DNA of 64,000 nt from NCBI RefSeq assembly GCF_014251555.1, contig NZ_CP059190.1, forward strand, positions 11,673-75,672. Direction: 5' to 3'. The position numbers were made by a program, and so were the translations under genes. The stretch's first letter is position 1. Every line of letters begins with the position of its first letter. Source of the stretch: Blattabacterium cuenoti (GTDB lineage: Bacteria; Bacteroidota; Bacteroidia; Flavobacteriales; Blattabacteriaceae). Shown in pieces: positions 9,787 through 17,140 of this stretch. The notes beneath the pieces were generated by a model. The model ran no database searches. It was not told the DNA's origin and worked only from the letters and a program-made list of their open reading frames with translations.

Positions 9787-10983
9787 ATGAAAGAACTAGA
9801 AAAGGATTTTTTTCAATATCAAACTCAAGTGAACCCTTTTCCAATGAAAATTATGGTAGATTATGCTGATGGGAACTATATTTATGGAAAGAATGGAAAA
9901 AAATATCTGGATTTTGTGGCAGGTGTTTCTGTCAATGTTTTAGGACATGGAAATAAAATAATAAAAGATGCTATAAAAAAACAAGTAGACAAGTATTTAC
10001 ATACTATGGTCTATGGAGAATTTATACAAAACCCTTGTGTAATACTTTGCAAAGAAATAGCAAAAAATACTCCAAATCCACTTACTACTACTTATTTAGT
10101 TAATTCTGGGACAGAAGCAGTAGAAGGGTCTTTAAAATTAGCTAAATGTTATACTGGAAGAGAAGAAATTATTTCCTGCAAATGGGCTTACCATGGAAGC
10201 ACTCACGGATCTATGAGCATTATGGGAAATGAAAAAAATAAAAGACCTTTTAGACCATTACTTCCTTTAGTTAAATTTATAACATTTAATCATATAGAAG
10301 AACTGATTGATTCTATATCAGAAAAAACAGCTTGTGTTATTTTAGAAACCATTCAGTGTTCCAATGGAATTGTATTGCCTGATGATTCTTTTTTAAAAAA
10401 AGTAAGAGAAGAGTGTAGTAAAAAGAAAGCTTTAATGATTCTTGATGAAGTACAAACTGGATTTGGAAGAACAGGAAAGCTTTTTGCTTTTGAACATTAT
10501 GGAATAGTTCCTGATATTTTAATAATGGGAAAAGGAATGGGAGGAGGGATGCCTATTAGTGGTTTTCTTTCATCTGATAAAATTATGAAGACTTTTTGTG
10601 ACTCTTATGCCTTAGGACATTTAACTACTTTTGGAGGAAATGCTGTAGCTGCTTCTTCTTCTTTAGCTACTTTAGATCAATTAATAAATTCTAATATAAT
10701 GGAACAAGTGCCTATGAAAGAAGAGTGGGTTAGAAAATATTTAATTCATGATGAAATAGAAAGTATTAATGGAAAAGGACTTCTTTTGTCTTTTGAATTA
10801 AGAGATAAAAATTCAGTGGAAAAATTATTGGAAAATTGCATCAATAAAGGATTAATTTTATTTCGTTTTTTATTTAACAGTCATTCTTTACGTATATCGC
10901 CTCCATTGACTATCACAGAAGAAGAAATCAAAAAAGGATGTTCTATTATTATTGAAAGTTTAAATCAACTTAAAAAAAAATAA
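9787..10983 (+). CDS. Class III (acetylornithine/ornithine-type) PLP aminotransferase
   Basis: A 398-residue fold-type I aminotransferase. Visible signatures are GVSVNVLGHG, VNSGTEAVEGSLKLA (phosphate-binding region), WAYHGSTHGSMS, ILDEVQTGFGRTGK (Asp contacts the PLP ring nitrogen) and IMGKGMGGGMP, where the Lys forms the Schiff base. The family includes acetylornithine aminotransferase (ArgD), ornithine aminotransferase and others. No arg gene is adjacent, so I do not fix the substrate; an ArgD-like role in arginine or lysine synthesis is plausible in a nutritional symbiont. It begins 12 bp after the OstA-like gene. ATG start at 9787. Confidence 0.85.
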   Translation: MKELEKDFFQYQTQVNPFPMKIMVDYADGNYIYGKNGKKYLDFVAGVSVNVLGHGNKIIKDAIKKQVDKYLHTMVYGEFIQNPCVILCKEIAKNTPNPLTTTYLVNSGTEAVEGSLKLAKCYTGREEIISCKWAYHGSTHGSMSIMGNEKNKRPFRPLLPLVKFITFNHIEELIDSISEKTACVILETIQCSNGIVLPDDSFLKKVREECSKKKALMILDEVQTGFGRTGKLFAFEHYGIVPDILIMGKGMGGGMPISGFLSSDKIMKTFCDSYALGHLTTFGGNAVAASSSLATLDQLINSNIMEQVPMKEEWVRKYLIHDEIESINGKGLLLSFELRDKNSVEKLLENCINKGLILFRFLFNSHSLRISPPLTITEEEIKKGCSIIIESLNQLKKK

Positions 10984-10988
10984 TGTAA

Positions 10989-11732
10989 TTGAGATTCTTC
11001 ATTGAATTAGCTTATAATGGTAAATATTTTTATGGATGGCAAGTCCAAAAAAAAGTAAGCACAGTAGAGGGAAATTTAGAATATTGTTTATCTAAATTAT
11101 TAAAAAAGTCTATCAATGTTATAGGTGCTGGAAGAACGGATAAAGGAGTACATGCTAAGCAAATGTTTGCGCATTTTGATTATGAAGGAATAATCAGTAA
11201 TAACTTAATAGAAAAATTAAATATTTTTCTACCCAAGTCTATTAAAGTATTAAATATTTTTCCAGTAAAAAAAAATATTCATGCAAGATTTAATGCTATA
11301 AAACGAACGTATAAATATTATTTAATACGTCAAAAAAACCCATTTTTACAAGATTTTTCTTGGTATTGTTTTTATCCATTAAATATTCATCTAATGAATA
11401 GAGCTTCTAAGGAATTAATGCAATATAAAGATTTTAGTTCTTTTTGCAAAAAAAGAACTAATGAAGAAGGAAATAATGTATGTCAAGTCAGTCATATTTA
11501 TTGGTCTGTGAATAATGATATTTTCTGTTTTACTATTGAAGCTAATAGATTTCTAAGATCTATGGTTAGATCCATTATTGGAACACTTATTGAGGTTGGA
11601 AGAAACAAAATTAGCGTGAGTGAATTTGTTAAAATTATAGAATCTAAAAATTCTAATTTTTGTAGACCAATAGTTCCTGCATGCGGACTATTTCTTACCA
11701 GAATTCTTTATCCAGAAGACATTTTTTTATGA
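10989..11732 (+). CDS. truA: tRNA pseudouridine(38-40) synthase TruA
   Basis: A 247-residue enzyme that isomerises uridines 38-40 in the anticodon arm. The catalytic motif GAGRTDKGVHA (Asp51 as nucleophile) is intact, as are HARFNAIKRTYKYYL and the C-terminal FLRSMVRSIIGTLIEVG. The start is TTG at 10989 and follows an in-frame TAA immediately, so no earlier start is possible. The end overlaps the next gene by 4 bases (ATGA). Confidence 0.94.
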   Translation: MRFFIELAYNGKYFYGWQVQKKVSTVEGNLEYCLSKLLKKSINVIGAGRTDKGVHAKQMFAHFDYEGIISNNLIEKLNIFLPKSIKVLNIFPVKKNIHARFNAIKRTYKYYLIRQKNPFLQDFSWYCFYPLNIHLMNRASKELMQYKDFSSFCKKRTNEEGNNVCQVSHIYWSVNNDIFCFTIEANRFLRSMVRSIIGTLIEVGRNKISVSEFVKIIESKNSNFCRPIVPACGLFLTRILYPEDIFL

Positions 11733-13480
11733 AAGAAAATTTGAAAAGAAAAAAATCTTCCTTAAAACAGCTTATTAAAATTAGTTTAGATTATAAATTA
11801 ATACTGATAGCAACAATTGTTACTTCTGTATTAATATCTTTTATTTCTGCTTATCGTCCTAAGTTAATCCAAAAAGCTATAGATATTCATATCCTTTATA
11901 AAGATTTCTTTGGACTGAAAAATATATTGATGTTGATTATTCTACTTCTTTTCTTAGAAAGTATATTTCATTTTATTTTATTATATCTGTCTAATGTATT
12001 AGCTCAAAATGTCATTGAAAGAATTAGAATTCTTTTATTTGAAAAATTATTGCATTTCAAAAATTCTTTTTTTAATAAAACTCCAATAGGAAAACTAGTA
12101 TCTTATGCCGTATCAGATATAGAAACTATAACTGTTATATTTAATGATGGGATATTACTTGTTTCTGGAGACGTTTTAAGAATTGTTATGATTATAATAA
12201 TGATGTTTACAGTACATAAAAAATTATCTTTTATTGTTTTTTTTACTATTCCTTTTATGTATATCATCACTCGATTTTTTCAAAAAACACTAAAGAAAAC
12301 TTTTCATGAAGAACGAGTACAAACTTCACGTTTGAATAGTTTTTTGCAAGAAAATATTATAGGGATGTCTGTTATTCAACTTTTTCATAAAGAAAAAGAA
12401 GAATACTTAAAATTCAAGTCTATTAATTGTAAATTGATGAATGCTCATTTTAAAACTATTTTTTATTTTTCTATTTTCTTTCCTATCGTAGAACTTGTTT
12501 CTGCAGTGATAATAAGCATTGTTATATTTTATGGAGGATTTCATGCAATCGAAAAAGGAAATATTAAACCAGGGCAAATTATTGCTTTCATTTTTTTTAT
12601 CTATCTTCTTTTTCGTCCTATGCGACAAATAGCAGATAGATTTAATATTATACAAAGAGGAATAACTGGTATAGAAAGAATATTTTCTATATTAAATTCT
12701 GATGAAATCATTATTAATAAGGGAAACTTGCGTTTAAAGAATCTAAAAGGACATATTGTATTTAATAATGTTCATTTTTCATATATTGAAAATGAAATGG
12801 TTTTAAATGGGATTTCTTTTGAAATTCAACCTGGAGAAAAGGTAGCCATAGTAGGATCTACAGGTTCCGGAAAATCTACGATTACTCATTTAATTTCCAG
12901 ATTATATGAAATTAATAAAGGGAATATTTGGATTGATGGACATCCTATTCAAGATATTGAATTAAAAAATTTAAGATATCATATAAGAGTTGTCACACAA
13001 GACACATTTTTATTTAATGATTCGATTATAAATAATATTACACTAGGAGATCCTTCAATTAGCATTGATCAAATAGAAAATATGGCAAAGAAGATAGGAA
13101 TTCATAATTTTATTACATCATTACCTGATGGTTATCAATATATCGTAAAAGAAAGGGGAGGATTGCTATCACTTGGAGAAAAACAATTAATTTCTTTTTT
13201 AAGAGTTCAAATGCATCCTTATTCTATCCTAATCTTAGATGAAGCTACAGCTTCTTTAAATAAGGAGTTAGAAAAAATGATTTATCATGCTACAGATTTT
13301 CTAACCAAACATAAAACTTCGATCATTATTACTCACCGTCTTTCTACATTAGAAAATGCTGATAAAATATTAGCTATCAATAAGGGATCTATTGTAGAAA
13401 AAGGAACTCATCAAGAATTAATTCAACTTAATGGATATTATGCTGGATTATATCAAGAATCTTTTAACAATAGAAATTAA
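11729..13480 (+). CDS. MsbA-like ABC exporter (fused membrane and ATPase domains)
   Basis: A 583-residue half-transporter with about six membrane helices (roughly residues 20-305) and a C-terminal nucleotide-binding domain. Walker A is GSTGSGKS (376-383), Walker B is ILILDEATASL, and a His-loop follows (IITHRLSTL). The signature is LSLGEKQL instead of the canonical LSGGQ. The architecture fits lipid or drug exporters such as MsbA; in this LPS-rich neighbourhood lipid A flipping is a reasonable guess. The ATG at 11729 overlapping the truA stop is preferred over an ATG 48 bases upstream inside truA. The 3' end overlaps the opposite-strand SurA-like gene by 4 bases. Confidence 0.88.
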   Translation: MKENLKRKKSSLKQLIKISLDYKLILIATIVTSVLISFISAYRPKLIQKAIDIHILYKDFFGLKNILMLIILLLFLESIFHFILLYLSNVLAQNVIERIRILLFEKLLHFKNSFFNKTPIGKLVSYAVSDIETITVIFNDGILLVSGDVLRIVMIIIMMFTVHKKLSFIVFFTIPFMYIITRFFQKTLKKTFHEERVQTSRLNSFLQENIIGMSVIQLFHKEKEEYLKFKSINCKLMNAHFKTIFYFSIFFPIVELVSAVIISIVIFYGGFHAIEKGNIKPGQIIAFIFFIYLLFRPMRQIADRFNIIQRGITGIERIFSILNSDEIIINKGNLRLKNLKGHIVFNNVHFSYIENEMVLNGISFEIQPGEKVAIVGSTGSGKSTITHLISRLYEINKGNIWIDGHPIQDIELKNLRYHIRVVTQDTFLFNDSIINNITLGDPSISIDQIENMAKKIGIHNFITSLPDGYQYIVKERGGLLSLGEKQLISFLRVQMHPYSILILDEATASLNKELEKMIYHATDFLTKHKTSIIITHRLSTLENADKILAINKGSIVEKGTHQELIQLNGYYAGLYQESFNNRN

Positions 13481-14709
13481 GGACAATGAATGTAAGTTCT
13501 TTTTAATGTTTTTTTGACCCAGTTTCTTATTATATCTTTTTTTTTAATGTCTTTTACAAGATTTTTTAATCTTGTATAATCTGTTTCAAAAGAAATAGGA
13601 TGAGAAGGAATGCTATCTAATAATTTGACTATAAAAAATGCTTCTTTTCCATTTACAATTTCTTGGTAAGGGTTAGAAACTTTTCCTTTTTTTAAAAGAT
13701 TTAATGTTTTTTTCATGCTTTTTGACAGTTGATTTTCTTCAACCCAAATTTTATTCCATATTGAGTAATTTACAATTTGATTGTCTTTTTCTTTGTCCAT
13801 CAAATTTTCAAAATTTAGATTGTAAATTTGTTTTTTAATTGAATCTGCAAATGATTTTGTTTTTATCAATTCATGTTTTGTATATTTAGGTTTAATTAAA
13901 ATATGTCTTATATCAACTTCATCCTTTCTTTTTTTTTCTAATTTGATCAGATGAAATCCTAAGTCTGTTTCAAAAGGTTCAGAAATTTCCTCTTCTGATA
14001 AAGAGAGAACTACATTTTTAAATTCTTTTGAAAGACGATTTATTTTAATTCCTTGAATTAAACCGCCATTCCATGCTGAATAGTTCTCTTCAGAGAACAA
14101 AATAGCTTGTATAGAAAAATCAATATCAGAATGGATCTCTTTTTTGATTTTTTTTAAAAAATCGATAATTTTTTTTCTATTAATTTGACTTAATTTTGGA
14201 TAAAAAACTATATAAGAAATACACATTCGTTTGGGAACAAAAGGAATTTGATTTTTGTTTTTAGTAAAAAAATATTTCACTTCTTTAGGTGATATCTCTA
14301 CATTATCCGTTATTTTTTGATAAAATTTTTCTATATACTGATGATTTTTGACTGTTTCGGTTAATTTTTGAATAAATTCTTTTTTTCTAAACTGTATTAA
14401 AAATTCTTCTTGATTTGCATATTTTTTACTCATTTCTGAAAATAATGCTTGGGTTTTCAATTTTAATTCTTGATCACTGATTTGTATACTTTCATCTTTT
14501 TTTGCATGATAAAGCATTAGTTTTTCAATCAAAAGATCGTCTAAACAGTTTTTTTGGTTTTTAGTTTTTATTTCTGAATCTAAAATAATCTCATTTCCTA
14601 CTATAGCATGAATTCCTCCTAATTTTTCAAAAGAATAAGAAAAATGATTTCTATATATTATGAATAAAAATAAGAAAAAAAAAGAATATTTTTTGAGATT
14701 GTCTTTCAT
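13477..14709 (-). CDS. SurA-like periplasmic peptidyl-prolyl isomerase/chaperone
   Basis: About 410 residues with an N-terminal hydrophobic signal or anchor (KKYSFFFLFLFIIYRNHFSYS), a SurA-N-like helical region, and two parvulin segments: one around AILFSEENYSAWNGGLIQG and a second with DIRHILIKPKYT. The phrase EPFETDLGFHLIKLEKKR is typical of parvulin domains. SurA-type chaperones carry outer-membrane barrel proteins across the periplasm, which fits retention of LptD and TamB here. The ATG at 14709 is chosen over a TTG one codon upstream. Convergent overlap of 4 bases with the ABC exporter. Confidence 0.83.
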   Translation of the reverse strand: MKDNLKKYSFFFLFLFIIYRNHFSYSFEKLGGIHAIVGNEIILDSEIKTKNQKNCLDDLLIEKLMLYHAKKDESIQISDQELKLKTQALFSEMSKKYANQEEFLIQFRKKEFIQKLTETVKNHQYIEKFYQKITDNVEISPKEVKYFFTKNKNQIPFVPKRMCISYIVFYPKLSQINRKKIIDFLKKIKKEIHSDIDFSIQAILFSEENYSAWNGGLIQGIKINRLSKEFKNVVLSLSEEEISEPFETDLGFHLIKLEKKRKDEVDIRHILIKPKYTKHELIKTKSFADSIKKQIYNLNFENLMDKEKDNQIVNYSIWNKIWVEENQLSKSMKKTLNLLKKGKVSNPYQEIVNGKEAFFIVKLLDSIPSHPISFETDYTRLKNLVKDIKKKDIIRNWVKKTLKRTYIHCP

Positions 14710-14763
14710 CAAAATATGAATTTTTTATTCCAATAACTAATAATACAGAAAAATTATAATATT

Positions 14764-15480
14764 ATGACTTTAATGGCCAAAAATTTATATAAAAAATATA
14801 AAAAAAAATATGTAGTTAAAAATGTTTCTTTTAAGTTAAATCAAGGGGAAATAGTGGGATTAATTGGGCCTAATGGAGCAGGAAAAACAACCTCTTTTTA
14901 TATGGTTGTAGGACTTCTTAAACCGGATCAAGGAAAAATTTTTCTTCATGAAGAAAATATTACAGAAAAACCAATGTATCAACGTTCTAAAAAAGGAATC
15001 GGATATTTGTCGCAAGAACCATCTATATTTAGAAAGTTGTCTGTAGAAGACAATATTTTGTGCATATTAGAAATGCAAAAAAAATTTTATAAAGAAAGAA
15101 TAAAAATAACAGAGAAACTAATTAAAGAACTAGGATTACAACATATACGAACTCATCGTGGGGATCTTCTTTCTGGAGGGGAAAGAAGACGTACAGAAAT
15201 TGCCAGATGTCTGGCTATAAATCCTCAGTTTATTCTTTTGGATGAACCTTTTTCTGGAATTGATCCAATAGCTATAGAAGAATTGCAAAAAATTATTCTG
15301 TCTCTGAAGAAAAAGAATATAGGGATATTAATTACAGATCATAATGTAAAAGAAATTTTTACGATAACAGATAGGATTTATTTAATGTTTGAAGGAGAGA
15401 TTTTAAAACATGGATCAACTATGGAAATTATGCAAGATTCTTTGGTAAAAAAAGTTTATTTAGGAAATCGTTTTATATAA
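14764..15480 (+). CDS. lptB: LptB, cytoplasmic ATPase of the LPS export ABC transporter
   Basis: A 238-residue ABC ATPase. Walker A is GPNGAGKT (35-42), the signature is LSGGERRRTEIARCLA, Walker B is FILLDEPFSGIDP, and a switch His follows in ITDHNVKEIF. SGGERRR with FSGIDPIAIEE is characteristic of LptB rather than other ABC subfamilies. It powers LPS extraction with LptF/LptG, which are not in this window. ATG start at 14764, with a second ATG three codons on. It is divergent from the SurA-like gene and 12 bp ahead of thiN. Confidence 0.93.
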   Translation: MTLMAKNLYKKYKKKYVVKNVSFKLNQGEIVGLIGPNGAGKTTSFYMVVGLLKPDQGKIFLHEENITEKPMYQRSKKGIGYLSQEPSIFRKLSVEDNILCILEMQKKFYKERIKITEKLIKELGLQHIRTHRGDLLSGGERRRTEIARCLAINPQFILLDEPFSGIDPIAIEELQKIILSLKKKNIGILITDHNVKEIFTITDRIYLMFEGEILKHGSTMEIMQDSLVKKVYLGNRFI

Positions 15481-15492
15481 AAAATAAAGAAA

Positions 15493-16119
15493 ATGAATCA
15501 TCGTTTTAAAGGGGCAGAAGTGGGGGTCTTTCTGAATGGAGAGCCTCCTCCTTTTTTATGGAAAAAATTTTCTTTTTATGAAAAAATATTTGCCGTTGAT
15601 GGAGCTTTTTATTACTTAAATAAATCAGGAATTTCAGTGGATTATATCATTGGAGATTTTGACTCTATATTAAAAAAAAACATTCCTTTGGGTCACAATT
15701 TTTTGGCTGCTTATGATCAAAAATACACTGATTTTGAAAAAGCTCTAAATATAATTTATCAGAAAGGATTTTTGAATATCAATGTTTGGGGAGCAAGTGG
15801 AAAAGAGCAAGATCATTTTTTGGGAAATTTATCTACAGCTTTAAAATATAAAAAAAAATTGTCTATTATATTTCATGATAGATATCATTCTTATTTTTTT
15901 TCTGATAAAAAAACTTTTTTTTATCAGAAAAAAAATAAGAAGGTATCTTTGTTCCCATTTCCTGAAGTAGAAGGTTTACATACTCATGGTCTTAAGTATC
16001 CTATCAACAAAGGTTTTTTAAAAATAGGTAAAAATATAGGCATCAGAAACGAATCTGATGGAGAAAAAATAGAAATAAATTACAAAAAAGGAGAATTGCT
16101 AATATTTATAGAAAAATAA
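15493..16119 (+). CDS. thiN: Thiamine pyrophosphokinase
   Basis: A 208-residue kinase converting thiamine to thiamine diphosphate using ATP. The catalytic motif YIIGDFDSI and downstream QKYTDFEKAL (both with metal-binding Asp residues), VDGAFYYLNKSG near the N-terminus, and WGASGKEQDHFLGNL are typical. The C-terminal half, the thiamine-binding beta domain, is more diverged. The cofactor is needed by SucA in this window. It is converging on mdh with a 26-bp gap. Confidence 0.88.
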   Translation: MNHRFKGAEVGVFLNGEPPPFLWKKFSFYEKIFAVDGAFYYLNKSGISVDYIIGDFDSILKKNIPLGHNFLAAYDQKYTDFEKALNIIYQKGFLNINVWGASGKEQDHFLGNLSTALKYKKKLSIIFHDRYHSYFFSDKKTFFYQKKNKKVSLFPFPEVEGLHTHGLKYPINKGFLKIGKNIGIRNESDGEKIEINYKKGELLIFIEK

Positions 16120-16145
16120 AAATTTTTTCTATATCTAAAAATCTA

Positions 16146-17066
16146 TCAATTTATCTTATCTATCATTCTTTTTATATGATTAGCAGACTGAGTTAAAAGA
16201 TATTTTTCTTTTTCATTTAATTGCAATTCTATAATTTTTTCTATTCCAGATTTTCCTAAAATGACTGGGACTCCCAAATATATATTTCTCAAATCATACT
16301 CTCCTTTCAAAAAAGATGAGCATGAAAAAATGCGTTTAGAATCTTTTAAAATAGCTTCTACCATTTGAACAACAGAAGCTCCAGGAGCCATCCAGGCAGA
16401 TGTGCCTAATAAATTAACTACTTCTTCTCCTCCTTTTTTTGTTTTTTCAATAATAACATTATTTTCTTCTTCTGATATAAATTCTTGTATGGGAATTCCA
16501 GATATAGAAGTGTATCTATATAAAGGGACCATTGTATCGCCATGTCCTCCTAATAATAATGATTGTATATCGTAAGGTGATAATTTTAATTTCTTCGATA
16601 AAAAATAACGATATCTTGTAGAATCTAATATTCCTGCCATTCCAATTACACGAGTAGAATCCACTTTAGCAGTTATATAACTGACGTATGCCATGACATC
16701 TAATGGATTTGATACAATAATAAATTTAGCTTTTGGAGAAAAAAAAATAGATTCTTTAGTGACAGAACGAATGATTTCTGCATTAATCTGAACAAGATCA
16801 TCGCGACTCATTCCAGGTTTTCTAGGAATCCCACAAGTGATAACAACTATTTCAGAATTTTTTGATTTTGAATAATCATTAGTAATTCCAATTACTTGAG
16901 TATTTGATCTTACAAGAGGTAGCATCTGAGAAATATCCAAACTTTTTCCTTCAGAAAATTTTTCTCTAACATCTAATAAAATAATTTTTCTGACTATATC
17001 TTTTTGAGCTAACAGACTAGCACAAGAAGATCCTACGTTTCCCGCTCCAATAATAGTAACTTTCAT
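16146..17066 (-). CDS. mdh: Malate dehydrogenase
   Basis: A 306-residue NAD-dependent enzyme oxidising malate to oxaloacetate in the TCA cycle. It shows GAGNVG (7-12) with Asp32 at the end of beta-2 for NAD, GIPRKPGMSRDD with Arg82 and Arg88 binding the dicarboxylate (malate rather than lactate specificity), and the catalytic pair in LDSTR (about 147-151) and LLGGHGD (His175). A longer frame begins at 17135, but its extra 23 residues are not family-like, so the ATG at 17066 is used. Divergent from gcvP. Confidence 0.95.
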   Translation of the reverse strand: MKVTIIGAGNVGSSCASLLAQKDIVRKIILLDVREKFSEGKSLDISQMLPLVRSNTQVIGITNDYSKSKNSEIVVITCGIPRKPGMSRDDLVQINAEIIRSVTKESIFFSPKAKFIIVSNPLDVMAYVSYITAKVDSTRVIGMAGILDSTRYRYFLSKKLKLSPYDIQSLLLGGHGDTMVPLYRYTSISGIPIQEFISEEENNVIIEKTKKGGEEVVNLLGTSAWMAPGASVVQMVEAILKDSKRIFSCSSFLKGEYDLRNIYLGVPVILGKSGIEKIIELQLNEKEKYLLTQSANHIKRMIDKIN

Positions 17067-17105
17067 GTTCTTTATGTTAATTTTAGGGAAGCTTAAATAT
17101 TTGCC

Positions 17106-17113
17106 TAAATTTG
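17106..17113 (+). promoter_or_regulatory. Candidate -7 box upstream of gcvP
   Basis: TAAATTTG matches the Bacteroidota primary sigma -7 consensus TAnnTTTG exactly and lies 27 bp before the gcvP ATG. No good TTTG -33 element sits at the expected distance, so this is a moderate call from the motif and position only. Confidence 0.4.
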
Positions 17114-17140
17114 TAATCTTTAAAGATAAACACAATTTCT

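Noticed and set aside
9787-10983. Firm assignment of the aminotransferase as argD
   Set aside because: Class III signatures fit several substrates and no arginine gene is adjacent, so the symbol was withheld.
17067-17135. N-terminal extension of mdh
   Set aside because: The extra 23 residues precede the beta-1 strand of the Rossmann fold and would cover the leader shared with gcvP; the ATG at 17066 gives the normal length.
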